Origin: Lepidostoma basale
Lineage: Eukaryota > Arthropoda > Insecta > Trichoptera > Lepidostomatidae
DNA: 64,000 nucleotides
Reading direction: 5' to 3'
Assembly (NCBI GenBank): GCA_022606425.2
Contig: JAHDVF020000508.1
Location: 372,001-436,000 of the forward strand
In this document: in pieces, positions 1-10,479 of the stretch
How the letters are laid out: every line of letters starts with the position of its first letter
Numbering within the stretch: the first letter of the stretch is position 1
Program-made: the position numbers and the translations under genes
Notes under the pieces: model-generated
Told to the model about the DNA's origin: nothing
Database searches by the model: none
What the model saw: only the letters and a program-made list of their open reading frames with translations

Positions 1-320
1 AAAGATGGATATTTCCTTGTTCTATAAAATAATTAAGTGATACTTCGAATGTCATAGGTATCACAAACCCCACCATTATCATACGAGTATAAGCCTAACA
101 AACATTTATGTAGGTACCAGAAGATGGTAGCGAGCTTCCGAAACCGGTTGAAGTGAAATTTAAGAATTTAACTAAATGTATACTATGAAGATGTTTTCTT
201 CTTCAATATATGTGGTATATAAGTGTATCATAATTAATTGTGGATGCTAAAAAACAGAGATATTTAAATTACGTTTTAAAATAATTTCTTGATAAGTGAT
301 ATGTTGTTCTTTCGTTGCAG

Positions 321-451
321 TTTCCTTCATTATGCACACCATGATGAAGGAAACAAAAACTATTTCCGAATCGTTAGTTCTAGAAGAAACAATGGAACAT
401 ACATGGTCTGAACAACTAAAAAAAAACGAAGATAATGTAATTACTTATTAG
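321..451 (+). other. Possible short coding exon
   Basis: A pyrimidine-rich tract ending in AG at 320 precedes an open frame with ATG at 332 and a TAG at 449-451, which is followed directly by GTAAAC, a plausible splice donor. The frame encodes a 39-residue acidic/polar peptide that I do not recognise. An AATAAA lies at 768-773. It could be a real small exon or chance in AT-rich DNA; nothing around it decides. Confidence 0.15.
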
Positions 452-1196
452 GTAAACGGTACATTTATTGATATTGGAGCGATGTCTGAAAATTAACGAC
501 AATTGAAAAATCACTGATATGCTTACATGATTTTGCAATGATTATCAAAAAATAATGTTAATTAAGGAAACCAGTATGAAACTAACCAGTTTTGTCTGCA
601 GATAAGTGCCTACGGGACTTATATTTAGTATCCCAACTAATAATTTACATACATTATTCAGAATTGCATTTTTTGTTTTATTTTAACGAATAGTGTAAGA
701 AAATTTATGACTCTAATAAATATGTATTTAAATATTTTTTGATTATTAAGTTTCCGTCCAAAATTGAAATAAATGTTAAATCATAGAAAAAAACTATTTC
801 TTTAAAAACATTTCTTTAAACATTTTAATTTAGTACTACTAAGATGGTTTGGGTATTTGGCCAGTGTGGTAGCAAAAGCATACTTAAACAATGGAATGGA
901 AATAAAAAAATATTGAAGAAAACATGTCACAACCAAATAAATCCATTTCTAATGCGAATGTCTGTAAAACCGCATAATTAATATGATCAAAAATTAAGAT
1001 AAAAGAGTGTGGCGGTCAATCCTGTATTCCAACTCTTCCAGTTAACGACACGATGACTAAACCTATTTTTGTTAATGTGAATTTTTGTTAAATTGCATAT
1101 TTTGTGCAAATTTAGAACAACAAAAAATAATGATTTTTGAATAACAATGTACAGAAATGATCAAAATCGAACTGTTATTCTTAGAGATAAATTAAC
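452..1196. other. Unassigned AT-rich DNA
   Basis: No coding signature, tandem repeat or recognisable element is visible here. Confidence 0.4.
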
Positions 1197-1378
1197 TAAC
1201 TAAATAACCATCACGCCGTCTCTCCGAAGGGGTAGGCAGAAATAATGGACTGTTACACTTTAACCGATGCGGCACTCCATTCTTCTCTTTTCACCCCCGC
1301 GGTAGATGCGGTGTGATGGGTTGCGAACCTCATCGCCACCAATAGACATCTCCCGCTAGAGATATGACATTCTTAGAG
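1197..1378 (-). mobile_element. SINE-like element with LINE A tail
   Basis: On the minus strand the last 70 bases match the 3' end of LINE A (CCCCTTCGG..AGACGGCGTGATGG, then GTTA repeats). The upstream body is unrelated to LINE A coding sequence and recurs at 27058-27250. The body contains GGTTCGCAACCC, loosely like a tRNA B box. This is the pattern of a SINE that borrowed a LINE 3' end. Confidence 0.5.
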
Positions 1379-1594
1379 ATATGTATGGTTTATTATCAAA
1401 TTGGTAGATGCTTTAAAATAATACTAATAATAAAAATGCCATCTGAAACTTATTGATTACAAACTTCAGCAAAAAATTCCATTAACATTATATTGTCATA
1501 TAAGATAAACGGAAAAGTGAAAGGAAAATATATTAGAGTTGACGATGATGCTTATTATATGTAGAGATAAATTAAAATTAAATTGGGGTTCTGA

Positions 1595-1832
1595 CGAGTA
1601 ATAAGGCTACGATGGGGTTTGCTCTGCCGGGAAGTATAACTCTATAGAATGTCCCAATGACACAAGCAACACTACTGTAAGTCTAACTCTTTAGCTCCCG
1701 CGAGTAGTCTCTTAAACCCCGCGAACCCCGGGTGTATACCTCTATAGAATGTCCCAATGACACAAGCAACACTACTGTAAGTCTTAACTCTTTAGCGCCC
1801 GCAAGTGGTCTTTTAAACCCTGCGAACCCCGG
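1595..1832 (+). repeat. Two 100-bp direct repeats of a GC-rich repeat
   Basis: A segment beginning TCTATAGAATGTCCCAATGA occurs at 1641 and again at 1741, each ending in GAACCCCGGG. The same module (CAACACTACTG..GAACCCCGGG) is part of the longer repeat at 21140-21555, so this is a partly duplicated fragment of that family. Confidence 0.55.
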
Positions 1833-1989
1833 GAAATGTGACTACAAACATAAGTAAATAGAGAGTAGATGAATGACTCATTTCCAACGCCACAAAAATG
1901 TATTCAGTATGTTGAAGACAGGCAATCACAACAGAAAATCCAGAGAAGACAAGGGGTAACCAGTATGGATATTATTTCCCAGATCTTCA

Positions 1990-2160
1990 ATATGAAGAGG
2001 AATTAACTTATTGAATGCTAAGGCATTAACACTGTGGAATTCCATAGTAATACACTTAGGAAATCCAAAATAACTTTAAACTGTTAAATTAAATAACTTT
2101 GTTTTTTGTATCACAATTGTATTTTATTTTACGCGACAGCTGTTTCATCAACCATTTGAA
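1990..2160 (-). repeat. Penelope-like element 3' terminal repeat
   Basis: Downstream of the endonuclease remnant, the minus strand holds GAAACAGCTGTCGCG (the 3' half of the hammerhead-like module) and then the block TTTCCTAAGT..GGAATTCCACAGTGTTAATGCC..AATAAGTTAA. That block also occurs at 21590, 34070, 40800, 46850 and 62030, which ties those scattered repeats to a PLE. Confidence 0.5.
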
Positions 2161-2192
2161 AAGACATAATTTATATAGAAATTAATAAATTA

Positions 2193-2690
2193 TTAATTTG
2201 CAAATGATTGGGAAAGGAAGCTTGGGAGACTAAAAGTAGACACAGTATTTAAGGAGAAAGGAGTAAAATGAAGAATCTGATAATTAATTATGTTTTCACC
2301 CAATTTCACCGACTTGAGGATTTCTAAAGATTCAAATTTTGTTAAATTTATTGCTATTGTTAATTGTGTGTAGAAATATTGTGTCATTTTTATCGAAACT
2401 ATGGTCAAATTCAATGCAATGATTAGCCATCTCAGAAAAAAATAGTATGTTTGGTGAAAGCTTGCTTGTGTTCGTTGATACGTGATTTAAATGTTCGTCC
2501 TGTTTTGCCTGTGTAGAAAGCATTACAATCTTTACGTTTAATTTTATATACACCACTTTTTTGACAAATTTTTGTTATTTGTTTAGAATTTAATAGGAGT
2601 TGGCCAAGGTTGTTTTGTGTATAAGACTGGTTTGATGTGACGAGGGAGTGATTGTTTGATTTTGTGGATAAGAGAGGAATTAATTACTCC
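2193..2690 (-). pseudogene. Penelope-like retroelement C-terminus, GIY-YIG endonuclease remnant
   Basis: The minus strand at 2563-2447 reads SGVYKI, then a Cys, FYTGKTGRTF and R..EH in order. This is the GIY-YIG endonuclease signature that follows the reverse transcriptase in Penelope-like elements; the family usually has YIG where YTG is seen. The frame then breaks near 2440 and again near 2350, continuing as FSEMANHC..FDHSFDKNDT and SLEILKSV before a stop at 2193. About 120 bases upstream resemble the RT-EN linker. The RT itself is absent, so this is a dead, truncated copy. Penelope-like elements insert by target-primed reverse transcription and are the known hosts of hammerhead motifs, which occur throughout this window. 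Confidence 0.65.
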
Positions 2691-2740
2691 CAAGTCAACG
2701 TCAGAGGGGACCTGACACGACACAGAAAGAAGATAATATT
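2683..2740 (+). repeat. 3' end fragment of a (GAA)n-tailed retroelement
   Basis: CAACGTCAGAGGGGACCTGACACGA followed by AAGAAGA matches the 3' ends at 13140-13195 and 21500-21555 (CAACGTTGGGGGGACC then GAA repeats). Confidence 0.4.
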
Positions 2741-3108
2741 ATTGTAAATAACAAAAAGTAATGCATGTTTACATTTTTTATATAGTTATCGTTTCTTAAT
2801 CAAAATAAACGTTTGAACTCATTCATTAGGATTATACTCATAATGTGTACACGTCACCTTAAAAAACAAACGAGATCGCTAGTAAGGATAGCCCTGTCAA
2901 ATCAATTATCTCATTACAAAAGATCGACTGTTCAGAGGTCAAAGCCTCGGCCATCAAGTCGTGTTTTTTGCTCCCAGCCACCCATCTTTAGTAATAACCC
3001 GTCACTGCTAACCGGGGAACACGTTTCATTGAATAAATACTTTAGTTCATTTGCATTCTCTAGTAGCTTCGTTGTGTCGTTACCGACGTAGCTCGGATGC
3101 AGCGCGAC
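2741..3108. other. Unassigned sequence before the satellite
   Basis: Slightly higher GC than its surroundings. A 92-codon plus-strand frame is open but has no recognisable motif and is probably chance. Confidence 0.3.
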
Positions 3109-4101
3109 CTGAGAATTAGTAAATATATTTCTAATGTACTAATTATCAGGTCACTCACGATCCGAGAATTAGTAAATATATTTCTACTGCTAAAATATAA
3201 AACACTGTTATAATATCACAATTTGTTTTAATTCACTGAGAGTGTCGCGACAGCTGTTTTGCCAACCGAGAATTAGTAAATATATTTCTAATGTACTAAT
3301 TATCAGGTCACTCACGATCCGAGAATTAGTAAATATATTTCTACTGCTAAAATATAAAACACTGTTATAATATCACAATTTGTTTTAATTCACTGAGAGT
3401 GTCGCGACAGCTGTTTTGCCAACCGAGAATTAGTAAATATATTTCTAATGTACTAATTATCAGGTCACTCACGATCCGAGAATTAGTAAATATATTTCTA
3501 CTGCTAAAATATAAAACACTGTTATAATATCACAATTTGTTTTAATTCACTGAGAGTGTCGCGACAGCTGTTTTGCCAACCGAGAATTAGTAAATATATT
3601 TCTAATGTACTAATTATCAGGTCACTCACGATCCGAGAATTAGTAAATATATTTCTACTGCTAAAATATAAAACACTGTTATAATATCACAATTTGTTTT
3701 AATTCACTGAGAGTGTCGCGACAGCTGTTTTGCCAACCGAGAATTAGTAAATATATTTCTAATGTACTAATTATCAGGTCACTCACGATCCGAGAATTAG
3801 TAAATATATTTCTACTGCTAAAATATAAAACACTGTTATAATAACACAATTTGTTTTAATTCACTGAGAGTGTCGCGACAGCTGTTTTGCCAACCGAGAA
3901 TTAGTAAATATATTTCTACTGCTAAAATATAAAACACTGTTATAATATCACATTTTGTTTTAATTCACTGAGAGTGTCGCGGCAGCTGTTTTGCCAACCG
4001 AGAATTAGTAAATATATTTCTACTGCTAAAATATAAAAAACTGTTATAATATCACAATTTGTTTTAATTCACTGAGAGTGTCGCGACAGCTGTTTTGCCA
4101 A
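3109..4101 (+). repeat. 157-bp tandem satellite, seven units
   Basis: Units start at 3109, 3266, 3423, 3580, 3737, 3894 and 3999. The first five are 157 bp; the last two are 105 and 103 bp and lack an internal 52-bp segment. The sub-motif GAGAATTAGTAAATATATTT occurs twice in each long unit. Each monomer ends in GTGTCGCGACAGCTGTTTTGCC, which on the minus strand is the 3' half of the hammerhead-like module found intact next door. Near identity between units implies recent amplification. Confidence 0.9.
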
Positions 4102-4200
4102 CCGATGTTGGCATCTTCAGGTCTTACAATAAACTTTAATGTAACAGTTTATTGTATGACCTGATGATGCCAACATCGGTTGGCGAAACAGCTGTCGCGA
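4081..4200. ncRNA. Inverted pair of hammerhead-like ribozyme modules
   Basis: Plus strand: CTGATGA 4161-4167, one extra T, stem II GCCAA/TTGGC with loop CATCGG, GAAAC 4185-4189, palindrome CAGCTG 4189-4194, then TC (expected cleavage after 4196). The flanks GTATGAC and GCGATAC could form a stem I with a small internal loop. The minus-strand partner (core 4120-4114 CTGAAGA) has AAAAC in place of GAAAC. The two lie tail to tail around a 40-bp spacer, giving a long palindrome. All conserved core bases are present in the plus copy; the extra base before stem II is unusual. Activity is inferred, not shown. Confidence 0.5.
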
Positions 4201-4785
4201 TACTCTAAGTGAATTAAAAGAAATTGTGATATTATAACAGTGTTTTAATTTTGAACAGTAATAATGTTTAAGTATCATAGTGTTTTGGCCAAAACAATGG
4301 ACTATTTAAATATATTTCTTATGTACTAATTATCAGGTAACTCACGATCCGAGAATTAGTAAATATATTTCTTATTTAATAATTCTCGTGTCACTCACTA
4401 TCAGAAAATTTGGTATTATAGTATATTATAGATAAAATTTTATATTTTTAACACCCTATGATCTCTAAGAACATCCCTTAATCTATTCTACAGCAGTTTT
4501 GTTATATTTTATAAGAATTATGAATTTTGCCTTAATATCAAATAATTGATAATAGCTTATCAAGGAGAAACATATCATTCCTAAAAAAAATGTTAATAAA
4601 AACAACAAAGAATAAGGAAACAGACATTTTCATTCATAATTCTGATAATGATGATTCAAATGTTTCGTCTTAAGGCTAACGCAGGATATTAAATAACGAT
4701 TTAGCAGAGGCGAAATATGTCATTGATATTATTATTATTATTATTTTTAAAAGAGGTTTTGACTTATTTTATATACTATGTAACT
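4201..4785. other. Degenerate satellite edge and AT-rich DNA
   Basis: Satellite sub-motifs recur, diverged, at about 4305-4405. The remainder is AT-rich with an ATT microsatellite at about 4720-4745. Confidence 0.4.
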
Positions 4786-5030
4786 AACTAGCCATCACGC
4801 CGTCTCCCAGAAGGGGTTAGCATAAATAATAGACTGCCACGCTTTTCTTTCTTGACACACTTCTCTCAGTACCTCAACATTCATACATCGTGTCATGTAC
4901 GCACATGTCGATTTCTCCGAGTACTCGGGTGGGCGACATTCAATATTTGATTTATTTGATCGTGCCACGTTTTCCTCAATCTTCCTCTATTTCTAGTTCC
5001 ATTTACATCGTCATACATAATACATTATTT
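4786..5030 (-). mobile_element. LINE A 3' end fragment
   Basis: Minus strand: the conserved block R..R..ACMTRCMNVEEAREIC (diverged) and the 3' tail AGACGGCGTGATGG. Truncated upstream. Confidence 0.6.
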
Positions 5031-5600
5031 TAAAATATATATTAAATTAGAATTGCGGTTACGTTTGTAAATGGTGCACATCTATTGTGTTACATTGACG
5101 AACCTCAGCGTAAACCAATATAAATACATAAAATATAAATTACTGTGCTACTTGAATATGTGATTCGGTGGAGTACAGACTTCACAATCGTCTTACTAGT
5201 GAAATGTTGGTCTGTTTTATAGTTATGCAAATTCCGTATGTTGCATTCAATGCGTTGAAAGTGTTGGTAAATGTAAGCGCTTTGGCGTCATTACTCATGG
5301 GGTGACATTGCCCTAAGGTAATTTTCTTTTGAATTGTGAATACTGACTTCAATACATCACAATATTCTAGACGTTAAGCCGGAATGTTGAATATATTTGG
5401 AATAAAATGTATTGTTGAATATATAACTATATGAATGTGAAGTAATTAGTTCTAACCTAGATGCGCAAACAGTATAGTAGCATATTTTTGTAAGTGAAAG
5501 ACATTTCTATACTTTCGTATGCACATAATTTGTGGGGTGGCGTTATTTGAAATAATTTAAAAGCTCAAATACTTTGTTTTTATGCCTTTTATTTTATTTT
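5031..5600. other. Unassigned AT-rich DNA
   Basis: No feature supported. Confidence 0.4.
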
Positions 5601-5603
5601 TTC

Positions 5604-5772
5604 AAACCAACCGGTTTTGCTCCCACCAGAGCAATGTCAGGGTTACACACAATATATAAACATTTAAACTGGAGGGAACGAGTTGACACATGGGCAATTA
5701 GAGGGGTAGGATGTTGCGTCATAATCGTGAACTTTAGTAATTACTTAGCGGGAGCGAAACCAGTTGGTTCGT
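5604..5772. repeat. Inverted pair of decayed CCGG-type hammerhead-like modules
   Basis: The left arm (AACCAACCGGTTTTGCTCCC) and right arm (GGGAGCGAAACCAGTTGGTT) are inverted copies about 100 bp apart. They match the better preserved pair at 12880-12990. The left copy reads CTGACAT where CUGANGA is expected. Confidence 0.4.
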
Positions 5773-6024
5773 AAAAACAATATAAAGTAAATATCGAAAA
5801 TAAAAATAAAAATTTCAAAATCTTTTGAAAAATTAAATTTAATAGTGATGCAACAGACCTCTGCTCCTGCTTCCTGCACGTTTTTTCACATCCGTTTCTG
5901 TTTCTGTTTCCGCAACTTGTATAACGGAAATTTGAACGGAACTTTGAAGAATCCATGTTAAGTATGAATGAAGACCAGCAAGACTCGATTACAAATAACG
6001 AGAATGACAATCAAAATCAAGGCA

Positions 6025-6165
6025 AATAAAATCAAAAAGATCACTAAAATGGTTTGGACATATAGAACGAATGGATGAGGGAAACATGGTTAAACTGATA
6101 TATACAAGTAGTGTGAATGGAATAACGAGTCGAGGAAGGCCAAGGAAGACATGGCATGACCAAAG
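6025..6165 (+). mobile_element. LINE A fragment
   Basis: Encodes a diverged SLKWFGHIERMDE..MVKL..SSVNGITSRGRPRKTWHDQ, matching the middle of the LINE A C-terminal region. No 3' tail. Confidence 0.55.
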
Positions 6166-6231
6166 TAGTTAGAGAATGACAATCTATTTTTAGAGACACA
6201 GTCCCAACTTCAAGGAGTTAAAAAAAACTAA

Positions 6232-6750
6232 CTAACTAACTAACCATCACGCCGTCTCCCCGAAGGGGTAGGCAGAAAGAAAGGACTGCCACACTTTTCT
6301 TTCCTGACATATTTCTCTCGCTTCCTCAACATTCATACATCGTGTCATACACGCGCGTCGATTTCTCTGACTCCTCACATGGCCGACATTCAATATTTGA
6401 TTTATTTGATCGTGCCACGTTTTCCTCGGTCTTCCTCTATTTCTGGTTCCATTTACATCATTAACATAAAAATTTTGTACCATTCTTTCTTCATTCATTC
6501 TTTCCATATGTCCAAACCATCTTAATGATCTATCATTATTTTGTTCATGACACCATCATTCGCACTGCATTCACTTCTTATATTTTCATTCGACACTCTA
6601 TCATACACAGAGTATCCACACATTCATCTAAGAGATCTCATTTCTACTGCAATTATTCTACTTTCATCCTTCTTTTGCCAGTTCCATGCTTCACTTCCAT
6701 ACATAAGGGTCGATAGAAGAACACCATTGTGCACTGCCATTCTAACTTTT
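6232..6750 (-). mobile_element. LINE A 3' end
   Basis: Minus strand runs from W..K.DESR through WFGHMERM, RPRKTWHDQINQIL, RRACMTRCMNVEEAREIC and LSAYPFGETA stop into the GTTA tail, with a small rearrangement near 6520-6530. This is the region after the RT domain. The copy is 5' truncated, as are all others here. Confidence 0.75.
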
Positions 6751-6778
6751 TAAATAATAATTAAATAAAACGATGTTT

Positions 6779-6884
6779 TTTTAACTACTTCCACTTTTGT
6801 CTTTATTTCGACAGCGACCGGTTTCGCCAGGCTCGCTGTCGAAATAAAGACAAAAGTGGAAGTAGTTAAAAAAACATCGTTTTA
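6779..6884. repeat. Near-perfect long hairpin, hammerhead-related
   Basis: Arms of about 36 bp flank a loop of about 15 bases. The minus strand of the loop reads GCCTGGCGAAACCGGTCGCTG, that is stem II, GAAAC, CCGG palindrome and UC. The CUGANGA half is missing here but a related version survives at 59985-60100. The arms equal stem I of that module. Confidence 0.55.
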
Positions 6885-7129
6885 TTTGAATTAATATCAC
6901 TAATATTATATTAAAAACCACTAATGTTTGTGTCTTCGTTCGGTTTCGGCAATCGCTGCAATCTTATGTTAATACTAATAATTTTACATGAATGGTATTC
7001 ATATTTAAAGATTATTAATTTTTTTGAAACCATTTTTATCAACGGTTTGATTAAAACTTGTTTGAATATTTTTTTAATTGTTGTAAAGTTGATTTATGAT
7101 ATGGAAAAATATTTTTTTATAAATAGTCA
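6885..7129. other. Unassigned AT-rich DNA
   Basis: No feature supported. Confidence 0.35.
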
Positions 7130-7330
7130 AACGACGAAGGTCCCGGGTTAGATTCCCGGCGATGGCAGTGTGATTGTCACACTGTATTTAGTCTGGTGTA
7201 GAATTCACGTGCCAATTAAAATGGCGATAGATTAGTTACCTAACACGTGTCAAGAGAATCAAAAGCTGCAAAGTTATATATACTCGTAGTAATTGGGTCC
7301 AAATAATATGCTGTATACAAATGTGGAAAG
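7130..7330 (+). mobile_element. tRNA-derived SINE, 5' truncated
   Basis: Starts inside the tRNA-like head (B-box-like GGTTAGATTCCC), then GGCGATGGCAGTGTGATTGT and the SINE body ending near GTAATTGGGTCCAAA. Compare the fuller minus-strand copies at 54140-54400 and 57750-58010. It carries a TACTCGTA octamer at 7281. Confidence 0.65.
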
Positions 7331-7861
7331 CAACGGGAAACTATCACATTATAGACTCAAGTGGCATCCCAAAAACCAGCAAAAAAGTTACAATTTGCTG
7401 CAAACTAATCCCATGGATTGAAACAAGCGAAGAAGAATAGTCTTATCTCAAAATCGGTATTATTTACATTAAAATCCAAAAATGGAAACAATGGCAAAAT
7501 GCAAAATATTTTTTACTTATCTATGGTATGTAAATTTCGACAATTTAAGTATACACATATATATGTGAGAATCAATAAGTTGTATGGCATATAACTCGTC
7601 TCGGTAACTGGAACATTTCTATTGTATTCAAATTGTTTAACTGTTTTTCTAATAACTCGTCATTCTAATGGGTGATGACATGTGGTAAAATAATTGGGTA
7701 TATCATTCAGTATTTCTTAAAGACAATTGAAATATATTACAGTTATAAATGTGCATTATATTTAGTAACTGTTTTTTTTTTATTCATTTGTTCTTATTCC
7801 AATAATTATAATAATAATAATTAATTTTTATAATTATAATCGATACAAAGGGTACAGCTAA

Positions 7862-7930
7862 CTTGTGAGATGTGATAGTTAGCTAATCTATTGCCATTTC
7901 ATTGTCACGTGAATTCTACACCAGACCAAA
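7862..7930 (-). mobile_element. SINE body fragment
   Basis: Matches the middle of the tRNA-derived SINE (GTCTGGTGTAGAATTCACGT and the following ATGGCGATAGATT region). Confidence 0.5.
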
Positions 7931-7939
7931 TATCATTAT

Positions 7940-8290
7940 TTTCTTCTTATCTTCTTCTGCTTTATTTAGGAGCCTGTTCCTGGGATGCAGATATCCAACC
8001 GTCTCGCCATCTTTTAGGTGGTCTTCCTACAGGTCGATTTCTTGTTGGTAATTTATTTGCGGCTATATTTATCACTTTTTCAGAACATGCTCTTTCACAT
8101 GATCTCTCCATTAGCCTCTTCTCCACGACATCTTCCACATTTTCAAATTATTCTGTCTCGGAGTATCGTTCCCGCAACGGATCGGAGAGTCTTCATTTCT
8201 GTGGTTCTTAGGAGACTTTTTGTTCTGATGGTGTCAGCTCTCGCTTCTATTCCATATGTCATTATAGGACGTAAACATGTCTTGTAGATT
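7940..8290 (-). mobile_element. LINE E C-terminal fragment
   Basis: Minus strand encodes PIMTYGIEARADT..T..LLR, EMKTLRSVAGTILRDR and, after frame breaks, a PPKRWRD-like end with a GAAGAA tail. This is the post-RT region of a non-LTR retrotransposon, also at 25222, 37773, 42408 and 51015. Confidence 0.6.
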
Positions 8291-8591
8291 CAAAATCATT
8301 ATCATTATTATATAATATTTCAAATACCTCTATATAGTCTTAATCTTGGGCTTAACTCTCTTCTTACATATATAATAACAATTAAACTCGCAATTAAAGA
8401 TATGTAAAATATTTCAAATTATAATAGAAAATAATTTTTACATAATTTAAAAAAATGTAATGTTAAATTTTTAGATTTTTTTTAATAATGTGCCTTTCAA
8501 TCATATATTTTTAGTTGTCTCATTCCATCGTTTTTTGAGGAACCAATAGCAAACCAATGTTTAAAAAATCGTTAAATTTCCATTGAATTCT

Positions 8592-8632
8592 TTACGTCTA
8601 CCCCTTCGGGGAGACGGCGAGATAGTTGGTTA
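8592..8632 (+). mobile_element. LINE A tail scrap
   Basis: CTACCCCTTCGGGGAGACGG followed by GTTGGTTAG matches the terminal 40 bases of LINE A. Confidence 0.45.
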
Positions 8633-8857
8633 GCTATATTTTCTATATTCCATGACCTTTTTACATTTTTCTCAATTTGCGTATCGTTAAAAAACACCTG
8701 CCATTTCCTGTTTTTTAATATATCTATATATAGCCGACAGTGTTATTTTCACACCATTTTCATAATTTAGAAAAAAATAAATTGAATTTAAATTGGTACC
8801 AATTAGAAATAAATTAAGGAATGTTGCAGAGAATATCGATTCATAAAAACTAACTAA

Positions 8858-9330
8858 CTAACTAACCACCACGCCGTCTTCCCGAAGGGGTAGGCAGAAA
8901 GAATGGACTGCCACACTTTTCTTTCCTGATATATTTCTCTCGCTTCCTCAATATTCATACATCGTGTCATGCACGGGTGTCGATTTCTCTGACTCCTCAC
9001 ACGGCCGACATTCAATATTTGATTTATTGATCGTGCCACTTTTCCTCTGTCTTCCTCTATATCTGGTTCCATTTACATCGTTAATATATAATTTTTTTAC
9101 CATTCTCGCTTCATTCATTCTTTCCATATGTCCAAACCATCTTTCCATCGATCCTTTCATTATTTTGTTCATAACACCATCATTCGCACCGCATCACTTC
9201 TTATATTTTCATTCGACACTCTATCATACACAGAGTATACACACATTCGTCTAAGATATCTCATTTCTACTGCATTTTTTCTACTTTCATCCTTCTTTTG
9301 CCAGTTCCACGCTTCGCTTCCATACGATCG
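8858..9330 (-). mobile_element. LINE A 3' end
   Basis: Minus strand shows GSMERWFGHMERMNE, the RSQRNR..CMTRCMN block and the PFGKTAW end, then the GTTA tail. Several frameshifts. Confidence 0.7.
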
Positions 9331-10283
9331 ATTTCAATATTTTATTTATATTTAAAATATAATATATTTTTTTGAATTATTATTATAAATATCGACACAC
9401 TTACTTACACATGAAGACAAACATAAGAATATGGGTACTTATCTCAGAAATGGTATTCATTGAAAAAAAAAAGCATAATGATATTTCCATAAAGATTATT
9501 ATTAACTTATCTATATAATACAGAAAAGTTGCCATTCAAAAATATTTTTATAGGATCTAAAATTGTTTGTAAAATATTGTTTTTGTGTGTATACGAGTGT
9601 TTATTTTGAAGGTAGGTTTCAATCTTTCCCTAGCGTTAATATAATATGTTGTAGTGTAACTTTTTTACTCGTCTGAGTAAAAAAGTCTATGAAATCCGAT
9701 GAAAAATTAGAAATAGTAAACTATCTAATTACAAAAAGTATATTTATTATGGAAAATATTATTTTGGTTAAATTAAAATTAAACATTTTGAATATAAGAA
9801 GTGAAATGCATTACGTAGATTTTTAAAAATTAATTAGTCAATACATAATTATGTTGTATTATACATATAATGTATTTTAAAGTATTTAGAAAATCTTGGG
9901 TTTATGACTATCGAATGCAATCCGTGGAAGTAAATAAACAGGTAAATATAAAGAAGCATTTAAAAATAGACGGCAAAATTATATGACTAACAATACAACG
10001 TTGACATTTTAGTAATATATTGATTTGCACGCCTGTTATGTTTTTTCGTGATACAATAAACGTACATAAATTTAAATGGGCGGGAATAAAAAATCGTTAA
10101 CATACAAACAACAATATTTTTATCAAATAAAAAGTACATAGTCGACTGTATTTTCCTAAACCAATCCACATTTCAAATAAAATAGCAAGCAAAAACCTAG
10201 CAATAATAATTGATATTCTAATTAAAAATTAATTATGAAATTATGACATTTTCTTTTAAAATGTTTTCCAAAATAGTACTTAC
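9331..10283. other. AT-rich DNA, probably intron of the 10284-10377 gene
   Basis: No further minus-strand exon could be recognised. A small hairpin (CTTTTTTACTC..GAGTAAAAAAG) lies at about 9660-9690. Confidence 0.35.
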
Positions 10284-10377
10284 CTCTCCTGCTTTGAGCT
10301 ATCCCGTAAGGGCTTGCTGAAGTATGACTCAAAAAAGTCAGAGCAACCAAAAATACAACTGTCATCACATCTGTCAT
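10284..10377 (-). CDS. First coding exon of a secreted protein (candidate host gene)
   Basis: Read on the minus strand, ATG at 10377 opens a frame of 31 codons plus one base. It begins MTDVM and continues into the hydrophobic core TVVFLVALTFLSH, then TSASPYGIAQSRR, a typical signal peptide with small residues (S-A-S) near the expected cleavage site. The exon ends GAG and is followed by GTAAGT, a perfect splice donor. A second in-frame ATG at 10365 could also start the protein. The rest of the gene would lie at lower coordinates or outside the window. Unlike nearly everything else here, the segment is not repeated in the window. The protein family is not recognisable from 31 residues. Confidence 0.5.
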
Positions 10378-10479
10378 ATTGATTGAATTGTTTGAAAACA
10401 GTCACAGGTAAAAAATCCTAAACAAAACACGCGAAACTGTCATTCAACTGTCAAAAGCACGTGAAATTAGAATTGTCTG

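Noticed and set aside
2813..3091. 92-codon plus-strand open frame
   Set aside because: No domain, no splice or promoter support, and codons do not resemble a known family.
3109..4101. CRISPR array
   Set aside because: Regular repeats, but the whole 157-bp unit is repeated with no variable spacers, in eukaryotic DNA; it is a satellite.
7130..7200. tRNA gene
   Set aside because: B-box-like sequence only; it is the truncated head of a SINE also seen at 54.1, 57.8 and 61.3 kb.
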